A stretch of DNA of 64,000 bases. It comes from Molossus alvarezi. Taxonomy: Eukaryota; Chordata; Mammalia; Chiroptera; Molossidae. A program made the translations under genes and the position numbers. Positions 56,650 through 64,000 of this stretch are shown in pieces. The stretch is from positions 128,804,001 to 128,868,000 of the forward strand of contig CM073886.1 in assembly GCA_037176705.1 (NCBI GenBank). The letters run 5' to 3'. The notes beneath the pieces were generated by a model that made no database searches, was not told the DNA's origin, and worked only from the letters and a program-made list of their open reading frames with translations. The first letter of the stretch is position 1. Every line of letters begins with the position of its first letter.

Positions 56650-58815
56650 TTTTTTTAAAATTTTTTTAAATCTTTAATGTTGGATGTAAAATGTATTACA
56701 GATGTTCCACATTTTTCCCCCATTGACCTCCTCCTCCCCACTCCCACCCCCCTCCTGCCTTTTCCCACACTATTGTCTGTGTCCATTGGTTATGCATATA
56801 AGTTCTTTGGTTTATTTCTTCCCACCCCCCCAACCCCTTTCCCTTTGAGGTTTGTCAGTCTAGCAATGAATTTGTGCTTCTTAATCCCTTCACCTTTTTC
56901 ACCCATTCCCCCAAACCCCCTCCCAACTGGCAACCAACAAAATGTTCTCTGTATCTATGAGAATGTTTCTGTTCTACCTGTTCATTTTGTTTGTAGATTC
57001 CATTGTTGATAGATATGTATTCATTGCCATTTTGTTAGTTCATACATTTTATCTTTTTCTTCAAAAAGACCCTTCATCATTTCATATAATAACGGTTTGG
57101 TAGTGATGAACTCCTTTAACTTTGTCTTGTCTGGGAAAGTTTTTATATGTCCATCGATTCTAAATGACAGCTTTGCAGGATAGAGTAATCTTGGTTGTAG
57201 GTTCTTGGTTTTCATCACTCTGAATATTTCTTGCCACTCCCTTCTGGCCTGCAAAGTTTCTTTTGAGAAATCAGCTGACAGCCTAATGGGAACTCCCTTG
57301 TAGGTAACTAGCTGCCTTTCTCTTGCTGCTTTTAAGATTCTCTCTTTGTCTTGAACCTTTTGCATTTTGATGATGATGTGTCTTGGTGTGGGCCTCTTGG
57401 GGTTCATCTTGTTTGGGACTCTCTGTGCTTCCTGGACTTGTATGTCTGTTTCCTTCACCAAGTTAGGAAATTTTCTGCTATTATTGTTTCAAACAGGTTT
57501 TCGATTTCTTGTTCTCTCTCTTCTCCTTCTGGCACCCCCAAGATGCGAATGTTGGCACGCTTGAAGTTGTCCCAGAGGCTCCTTACACTATCCTCATTTT
57601 TTTGGATTCTTTTTTCTTTTTGCTGTTCTGATTGGGCATTTTTTGCTTCCTTATACTCCAAATCGATGGTTTGCTCCTTGGATTTACGTACTCTATTATT
57701 GAAGCTGTGTAAATTATTTTTTATTTTAGTTAATGCCTCCTTCAATTCTAACTGTATATCCATGATTTCTAACTGGTCCTTTTTTATGCTCTTGAGGCCC
57801 TCCCTAAGTTCACTGAGATTCTCACTAAGTTCATTGAGCATCCTTATAAGCATTATTTTGAACTCAGCATCCATTAGGTTGCTTATCTCCATTTCGCTTA
57901 GTTCTTTTATTGGGGTTTTGTTCTGTTCTTTCATTTGGGACCTATTTCTTTGTCTCCTCATTTTGGCTGCCTCCCTGTGCTTGTTTCAGTGTATTACTTA
58001 ATGAGAGGTATGGGGCTCGCAGAGACCAGATGCTGCTCGTTTGAAAGAATTTAGGAAAAACCTGAAGCAGGATCCAAGACAGGCCAATCCTATGGTTAAG
58101 CAAGTGGCAACAGCTTGGGTGGGCCTGAGAGTTGGGTGGGGTGGGGCGGGGCCTCAGGGAGTCAGCAGGGCGGGGCTACCAGTGTGAGCCAGGTTGCTGG
58201 AGTCCCAGATATGGCGACTGTCTGCCACCCCAGGGAAGGGCTCACCAAAGGAACAAAGGCCTCTGACAGCACCTTTGTCCCCGAGAAAGCCCCCTCTCCA
58301 GCCCTCGCTCCAATGCCAACAGCTCAGTTCTTCCCTGTGTGTCTCTGGTGCCCCTTGAGCTGCCTCCCCTCCAAGCTTAGAGGGAGAGAGTCCGATAAGT
58401 CCGTGCGCGGGCCCTTTAAGGAGCTGCCTGGGGCTCCAGCCGCCTCGGCCTCCCTGAGCCTCAGTTCCCGCTGGTTTTTCCAGCCAGAAGTGATGGGGAT
58501 TCTCTTCCCGGCACTGCAACCCTGAGCGGGGTGCCTGGTGTGGGACGGGGACCCCTCAGTCCTCAGGGAGGATGTTCCCAGCCGAGGTGTCCTCCTGATT
58601 TTATCCGCCACACGTGGGTGTGGGCCCAGCCCGTCCCCTCCACCTCCTACCAGTCTGGATGTGGCTGCTGCTTTAATTCCGTAGCTGTAGGACTTCATTC
58701 AGCTCGATGTCAGGCGGTTTTGAATGATGGTTGTTCTGTAGTTTGTTGTAACTTTGATGTGGTTGTGGGAGGACGCGACACCACAGTTACCTACCCGCCA
58801 TCTTGACCGGAAGTC
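56650..58815 (-). mobile_element. Full-length HAL1-like half-L1 with perfect 15-bp TSD
   Basis: On the minus strand: an L1-like 5-prime UTR from 58815 (CCGGTCAAGATGGCGGG start, GC-rich), an ORF1 of about 310 codons with one frameshift (57961-57021), then directly an L1-type 3-prime UTR (57010-56680) and an A-rich tail, with no ORF2. GGTATTTTATCTTTA flanks it at 56635-56649 and 58816-58830 without mismatch, so both ends are original and this is one insertion event, not a later deletion between fragments. This architecture is that of HAL1 (half-L1) elements, which move using L1-encoded ORF2 protein. It sits inside the hAT. Confidence 0.88.
57021..57961 (-). pseudogene. HAL1/L1 ORF1 protein, single frameshift
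   Basis: ORF1p, the RNA-binding component of L1-type ribonucleoproteins. Start MRRQRNRSQMKEQNKTP, as in the other L1 ORF1 copies of the window. A long heptad-rich coiled coil follows (LSENLSELREGLKSIKKDQL). The RRM has RANIRILGVPEGEE and IENLFETIIAENF, then, in a shifted frame, VKETDIQVQEAQR, PRHIIIKMQKVQDKERILKA, IRLSADFSKETLQARREWQE and PRLLYPAKLSF. The C-terminal region ends MKGLFEEKDKMYELTKWQ and a stop at 57021. One base is missing at about 57470 relative to family members. Otherwise no stop breaks about 310 codons, far better preserved than the L1 ORF1 copies at 16-19 kb. Confidence 0.9.
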
Positions 58816-58901
58816 GGTATTTTATCTTTAAACGTGTCTTTTCACATTGATAGGTATATTGAATACTGATGACAATGATATCAGTTCACAAGCATGTGAT
58901 T

Positions 58902-59004
58902 TTATTTTTTTTATTTTATCTTTGTCATTGAAAATATTACAGATGTTCCCATTTTCCTCCATTGACCCCCTGCTCCCCCTCCCCACCTTCACACACTCAT
59001 TTAT
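58902..59004 (-). mobile_element. Short L1/HAL1-type 3-prime end
   Basis: TTTTATCTTTGTCATTGAAA, ATATTACAGATGTTCCCATT, CATTGACCCCCTGCTCCCCC closely parallels the 3-prime terminus of the HAL1-like element at 56660-56740. It is a separate, severely 5-prime truncated copy in the same orientation, about 90 bases beyond the HAL1 5-prime end. Imperfect CACAAGC / CACACAC flanks may be its target duplication. Confidence 0.65.
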
Positions 59005-59429
59005 AGAATCCTATTAGACTCTTCTCTGGATACTTGTCTTTCAGTGTGTCACTGGCCTGTGGATTAATCCCTCCAACTGAGGATCTCGTGGAAGATCCTT
59101 AATTGCAAAATTAAGTAGATTTTGAAATGCATAAACTTCTTTTGCATTGGTGTTGAAGTTTGAAAAGTGTTAATGGAGCTGTGGTTTGAGCAAACACATC
59201 CACTATAATCTGCGTGGGAAAGGAGACCTTCTTCATTGTAACTTTAGACAGCATGGGAAGTGCACAGTACACCAGACATGACCTGTGATTAAACAATGAT
59301 GCCAACATGATTCTATTGTAGTGTTAGCGTCACACATGAGCATCGTGTCTCTTGGCATTTTTGTTAAATTCATTAATATTATCAAGACTGACTGAAGCAA
59401 CAACAAATTTCCAAAGCCATTTGGTATTG

Positions 59430-60440
59430 GATATTAGTATTTGTGGGTGGTTCTTCTCCAGGAAAATTCTATCTTGTCTGTTGAGCTAAAAACAACACAA
59501 GTAAAGAAATGCAAAGTACTGCTAAGCCGCCCATCTGCTCTTTGGTGGAACAAGTCAGAATATTCAAGTCTGTAAGAGCAAACGAAGTTCATCCTCTGTG
59601 CTACTGGTTTAATACCGCATGATACATTCAACTGTTACCATGAAAGCACCTGTCAATAATGCAGTGAAGAATCACAGGTTTTACACTCCTTGCAATGTCA
59701 TAAGTTTTGCAAATGGGCTCAACTACATCTTTTTCTGCTTTACACATATTTTTAACACCAACGGTGTTAAATCTTAGGGGATGCCACTTAATTGTGTACT
59801 GAGTTAGCATTTTCTAAACTTCGAAAACATTCTCACAGACTATTCATTGAGGCTAATGCATCACTCAAAGCACACTCTGTGTTGCGTCCTTGCAAGAAAA
59901 AAAAGTGACAGTGTTGGTAACATTGGGAAACCCATAAGCACCCAGGACAATTACGCAACAATTTGCCTTGTTTTCCTTTTGATGTTCTTCCCAATGTTCT
60001 CAACAATTCAGACAACTATTCGTGCCTAAACATTGATAGACTGAAACATTTTTTTTCCTATGAACAAATTTCTGCAGCTCCTGCCATCAAACATGATGTA
60101 ATTAATTCACTGTTGATAAATGACTTTCCTTGGTTGCTTAGCAAAGGAGATGTATGAAAACTTTGTAGCCTCTTTTTTCTTTTCTTTCTTGGAAAAATAT
60201 CAGCCCCGATAAGATATTCCAGTTTAAATCTTCTAATTTTTTTTATCATTGCTTTCTGGAAGAATTGGGATATTATGATTTGTGCTTTGTCTGGTTAAGC
60301 TCTTTGAAGTGTTAATAGTGTCATTGCTTAATAAACACAGTGCCATGTAACAAACACAGTGCCATGTAATCTGATAGCAACGAATCCATACTCCACTTTG
60401 CCTCAAAGTGACAATATTCAAAGTCCATTTTTTTTATTGT
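59430..60440 (-). pseudogene. hAT transposase fossil
   Basis: Read on the minus strand, conceptual blocks separated by stops and frame changes are GKSFINSELITSCLMAGA, AEICS followed by EKKCFSLSM (compare the GK-F--GEFVK-C---AAE--CPEKK block of ZBED/Charlie-type hAT proteins), SELLRTLGRTSK, ILHCIIDRCFHGNS (compare IHCIIHRE-L) and IKPVAQRMNFVCS (compare V-K-VNFIRS), then LEYSDLFHQRADGRLSS (compare EYGDLLYHTEVRWLSRG). Order and spacing fit a hAT transposase, the DNA-cutting enzyme of the element. At least six stops make it non-functional, and the C-terminal dimerisation part is not visible. Confidence 0.72.
60333..60370. repeat. 19-bp tandem duplication inside the hAT
   Basis: AAACACAGTGCCATGTAAC is followed by AAACACAGTGCCATGTAAT, one difference in 19 bases. 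Confidence 0.93.
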
Positions 60441-60729
60441 TTTGACATAAAGAATATACATAAATACATGCATAAAAACATATTGAGATGCACTAACACA
60501 CAGGGCACTTGAAACCTCACTGAGCTACACCTGTGCCATGGTGATTTGGTGGTGCGCTGAGCACAGGGCACAGTGGGCACCAGGGTACCATGGGTGGTCT
60601 CTGTCCCAGTTACTCAGCTCTGCCGCTGTAGCATGAAGACAGTCATCCATACATGGAGTGAATGGATGTTGATGTGATCCTAGTAAGAGTTTACTTGCTG
60701 ACTCTGAAATTTGAATTTCTTATAATTTT

Positions 60730-60956
60730 TAAAAATATGTTTTTATTGACTTTTTAGAGAGGAAGGGATAGAGAGATCAAAACATCGATGTGAGAGAGAG
60801 AGAGAAACATCGATGTGAGAGAGACACATTGATTGGCTGCCTCCTGCACGCCCCCTACTGGGGATGGAGCTCGAAACCCAGACATGTGCCCTGACCGGGA
60901 ATTGAACCGGGACTTCTCAGTCCATGGGACAATGCTCAATCCACGGAGTCATACTG
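60730..60956 (-). mobile_element. Ves SINE, subfamily A, with internal duplication and CTCF-like core
   Basis: TTTTTATTGACTTTTTAGAG, then AACATCGATGTGAGAGAGAG present twice (about 60780 and 60808), CTGCCTCCTGCACGCCCCCT and a head ending CACGGAGTCATACTG. The minus strand carries CCAGTAGGGGGCG (plus coordinates 60849-60861). It splits the hAT between ATAATTTTT and CATGTGTCGAGAAATG, which are adjacent in the hAT consensus. Confidence 0.93.
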
Positions 60957-61099
60957 TTCATGTGTCGAGAAATGTTATTGCTATTATTCGTAGCATTATT
61001 CAACCATTGGAAAATGTAAAAACATTGTTAGCTCACGGACTATAGAAAGATAAGGAACAGACTACACTTGGCCCACACACTATGGTTTGCTGACCTCTA

Positions 61100-62339
61100 A
61101 GCCAAACCATGTGCTAAGTCATTACATGTACAGAGGAAGTTATCCAGCATCTGTAACAAAAATAAACTAAAAAAAGAGAAATATTAATTGTTTCTGAAAA
61201 TGACACACCGACTAATTTAATTAACATAGATTGTGTAAATAGAAGTGTACCCTCTAAGTATGTATTAGACATGGCTATTATCTATTAATGAGGAAATAGA
61301 AGTATACTCTGAAGTACCTATTAGTAAAAAGACGCAAACTACCTACAATGAACTAGTGAAGTTAATTAAGACTAAGGTAGTTTGACCTCATCTTCATCAC
61401 ATCTTCCACCTGTTTGGAAACAATTATTCTGGTAAATTCTGGGCTGTTTATAAGGGTATAATATCAAAGTTTCCATTGGTTATGCATCTAAACTTTGAAA
61501 ATGATGCTTTCAATTTTTGCCTCTGAAGAAACTCACAAAATAACAACGCAATAATTTAAATTCAGATATGTTTCATGGATTTGACTGTTTTTCTTATTTT
61601 AGACTTGCATCCTTAGGAAGCAGCACAAGGTAAATAGTTCATTTCTGTCCATCGGGACGCTGAGCTCTGTAGTGACAACCGAGAATTTCCTTCTTGCAGC
61701 TGGGAGAATATAAGCAGCTTGGAGCACTTTGTATTTTGATGCCTGTGGGAAATGAATCCTTATTTAATAAATTAGCCCCATGGAAGTGAACATGAGGGGT
61801 CACTTCTAACATATTTCCAGATTGTAGGTCTTTATCACCTACCTACAATGAGCCCGAACTGGAAACATTTTAAAAATGTTTAGAAAACAAAACAAAACAA
61901 AAAACCCAGAACAATATTCAATTCACTTTATATTTTGTATACACATATTTATTAATTTAGAACACATTTAACTTTCTTCTTATTCTTCTATTTTACCTAT
62001 TTTGTTAATTGACAATACTTAGAAACTGAACTAGTGTTGTTTATCTAAAAGACCACCAGAAAGTCTGGTACTCATGCAAAACTGTCATTCTGAGACCTGC
62101 TGTCCAAGAGAGAACAGCAGCATATCAGTCGTATAGATATCTCAAACAGGAGAAGTCCGGAGGAGATATTCACGGAGTTCCGAGGTCTCGCTAAATGTTT
62201 GCAAGGTAGGTTGGCAAGGTAGGGGACTGGTTGGCTTGGGCAGAATTTATAATGCAATAGCTGTGGAGTCATGAGCAACACTGGGGTATCTCCACGTGAG
62301 TGTTAATGACAAAGGTGTGATATTTGATAAATACGCTGC
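61100..62339. other. AT-rich unannotated DNA
   Basis: Right flank of the hAT. No recognised family. A small direct repeat GCAAGGTAGG lies at about 62201-62222. Confidence 0.4.
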
Positions 62340-62990
62340 TATTTAATTTAGTATACTAGTTTTCTGTTGCTGCGTAACAAGTCACCACGATCCTGGTGGC
62401 TCGAAGCCTTTATTATGTCACAGTTTCTTTGGGCCAGGTCACAGCTAAGCTGTGTTCTCTGCCCAGCGCCTCATTGGTCCTCTCTGTCAATGAGGCTAGA
62501 ATGCATTCCTTTTCTGAGCTCGGTCCTCTTCCGAGCTCACGTGCTTGTCGGAAGAACCAGTTTCTCACGGTTCGAGGACCGAGTTCCCTGCTTTCTTGCT
62601 GCCTCTTAGCCGGGACCACTCTTGGTGTCCAGAGGCCTTCGCAGTCCCCTGTCCTGTGGCCCTCCCACGGGCCATCTCTGAGAACGGCAGCTTACTGCTT
62701 CGAGACAGCAGGATGATGTCTCTCACCTCAGGAGGGTCCCAGCGCCTCTTTTTAAAGGGCTCAGCTAATTAGGGCAAGTCCACCCGGCTAGCCTCCTTTT
62801 AATGACCTCAGAGGCAACCGATTCGGGACCTTCACTACCAAACGCCATCACTTCTATGCCCCGGGACGTGACACGGTTACAGCGGTGGCATCACTCACGC
62901 CAGCTGCATCCTGCTACTAGACACAGTTCGTAAACACCACCCACACGAAGGGTCATTGCGGGTCATCTCTGAAGTCTGCCAACCAAAGTT
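62340..62990 (-). mobile_element. MaLR-like LTR relic
   Basis: TTAGTATACTAGTTTTCTGT, TGCTGCGTAACAAGTCACCA, TATGTCACAGTTTCTTTGGG, CCAGGTCACAGCTAAGCTGT read as the reverse complement of a MaLR-type LTR 3-prime end (TTACACAGCAATAGAAAACT) with internal blocks in the expected order. Raised GC and many CpGs in the middle. Non-coding. Confidence 0.6.
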
Positions 62991-63740
62991 ACTTAGTTGT
63001 TCTTATCTCCTGGGAGCAAATATTTCTTGGAGCAAGTAACTCAATTTACTGTTTGCCCAGTCCTTGTGCCGTTTAGTACAGAAGGAAAGGATGCTTCATC
63101 CCAGAACATTGAGCATAAGCAAAAGAATGTAAGTTGGTTTCATTTGTAAAGGGGCAGGGGCTGAACAGTTTCTACTTTCCAGTTAAATTCTCTCGGAGCA
63201 ACTAGTCAGGGGCTCAGTTTTTCTATAGATCCTATCACATAAAATACAACAGAATATACCTGTGACAGATACCTAGCATCTTGTATTGATTTGAACCATA
63301 TAAACCTGTTTTATGCTTAACCACTTTGCTTTCTACCCAATACAGTAAAATTTTACTGGTAAAGAGAAAACCTGCCTTTATCCCAAAACCACTTCGATTC
63401 TGAGTAGTGAATTGTGCACATAAAGTAGGCTTACTTGATAAATGGTTAATTTTTATCTTCCAAAAACAGACTGGAATGTCAGTAAGTCTGTTTTTTCAGC
63501 ATTATCTATCTGTCTGTCACTCATTTTATGTCACTTATTATACTTTCACCCCAACATCTTGCCACTCTCTCACCTTTATTTTACTTGCACTTTGTTGTCT
63601 TAGAGACAATAGTTTATTATTATTGTCATTTCCTGTCCTTCTGTCCCTCTAAACTCCACTCTTCACAATATACAAATGTCAACCCACTCCATCCCTCTCG
63701 CTTCACAGTTGAATATACAGAGAAAACACACAACCATGTT
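62991..63740. other. Unannotated DNA
   Basis: Nothing recognised. An open frame at 63407-63652 (plus) is without domain. Confidence 0.4.
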
Positions 63741-63754
63741 GACACATCTCATTT

Positions 63755-63965
63755 TATTTTATTTTTTCTTTATTGATTTCAGAGTAAGAGGAAGGGAGTG
63801 GAAGAGAGAGATGGAAACATTTATGAGAGAGAACATCGATTGGCCGCCTCCTGCGTGCCCCCCATTGGGGATCAGGCCCACAACCTGGGAGCGTGCCCTG
63901 ACTGGGAATTGAACCGGCGACATCTTGGTGCATGGGTTGATGCTCAACCACTGAGCTACACTGGC
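63755..63965 (-). mobile_element. Ves SINE, subfamily A, with perfect 14-bp TSD
   Basis: TTTCTTTATTGATTTCAGAG, ATTTATGAGAGAGAACATCG, CCGCCTCCTGCGTGCCCCCC, GGGATCAGGCCCACAACCTG and head GAGCTACACTGGC. GACACATCTCATTT occurs at 63741-63754 and 63966-63979 with no mismatch. Confidence 0.97.
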
Positions 63966-64000
63966 GACACATCTCATTTCAAATTCAGGAGCACTAAATG

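Larger units (their letters stand above)
56323..61099 (-). mobile_element. Decayed hAT DNA transposon, host of nested insertions
   Basis: The left end CAGAGGTCAGAAAACA (56323) and right end GGTTTGCTGACCTCTA (to 61099) are inverted relative to each other and match the CAGRGGTCAGCAAAC ends of a common mammalian hAT family. Inner sequence agrees too: TTCTGTAAAAAGCCAAATAA at left; GTTACTCAGCTCTGCCGCTG, GACTCTGAAATTTGAATTTC and CATTGGAAAATGTAAAAACA at right. A transposase fossil lies between on the minus strand. Removing the HAL1-like element, a Ves and a short L1-type piece leaves about 2.3 kb, plausible for the element. Flanks share AGCCA, an eroded 8-bp duplication at best. Immobile. Confidence 0.8.

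Noticed and set aside
58115..58698. Open frames of 120-136 codons on both strands
   Set aside because: They fall in the GC-rich 5-prime UTR of the HAL1-like element.
1..64000. Helitron elements, which are abundant in vespertilionid bats
   Set aside because: I looked for CTAG/CTRR-type ends with a preceding hairpin and did not find a case I could defend by eye. A library search is needed.

Overview
The window looks like a non-coding stretch of a bat genome, from the vespertilionid side of the tree (Yangochiroptera). The main evidence is about 25 copies of the tRNA-derived Ves SINE, which is diagnostic for these bats. They occur as two subfamilies, called A and B here. A copies carry a head of the type GTGGCTCAGTGGTTGAGCG and a tail ending CTAAAATCAATAAA. 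B copies carry GGTTTGGCTCAGTGGTTAGAGCG and end in AAAAATGTCCTCGGGTGAGGATTAA. Non-repetitive DNA is mostly AT-rich, codons are not constrained, and I recognise no host protein-coding exon, rRNA, tRNA gene or prokaryotic feature. Open frames of 60-220 codons are scattered throughout, but all lie in repeats, CpG-rich DNA or short unconstrained sequence. The window is therefore best read as intergenic or deep-intronic. | Layout: 1-2.4 kb holds AT-rich DNA and a CpG-rich block at about 1120-1880 that could be an orphan CpG island. 2.4-14 kb is AT-rich with Ves copies, an L1M 3-prime end, old MER5-like and L2-like fossils and a striking 25-copy, 21-bp minisatellite (7649-8173). 14-20 kb is dominated by two L1 5-prime halves in tail-to-tail inverted arrangement (15115-19660), one interrupted by a Ves. 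21.7-26 kb is a patchwork of very old L1 5-prime UTR, ORF2 end and 3-prime UTR, with a CTCF-like site. 26-55 kb is mixed-GC DNA sprinkled with Ves copies (including a three-copy nested cluster at 33.1-33.9 kb), MaLR-like LTR relics, L2 and MIR fossils and several microsatellites. 56.3-61.1 kb is the most informative region. It holds a decayed hAT DNA transposon with recognisable ends and a transposase fossil, into which a full-length half-L1 (HAL1-like: 5-prime UTR, ORF1, 3-prime UTR, no ORF2) inserted with a perfect 15-bp target duplication, plus a Ves. 61.1-64 kb holds a MaLR-like LTR relic and a Ves with a perfect 14-bp target duplication. | How the parts relate: L1 machinery is the likely source of the reverse transcription that moved Ves and HAL1, since both end in A-rich tails and make 10-20 bp target duplications. 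The nesting order gives a relative clock: L2, MIR and MER5-like elements oldest, then hAT, MaLR and L1M, then HAL1 and the inverted L1 pair, then Ves. Family names for the older repeats come from memory of consensus sequences and were not checked against a library.
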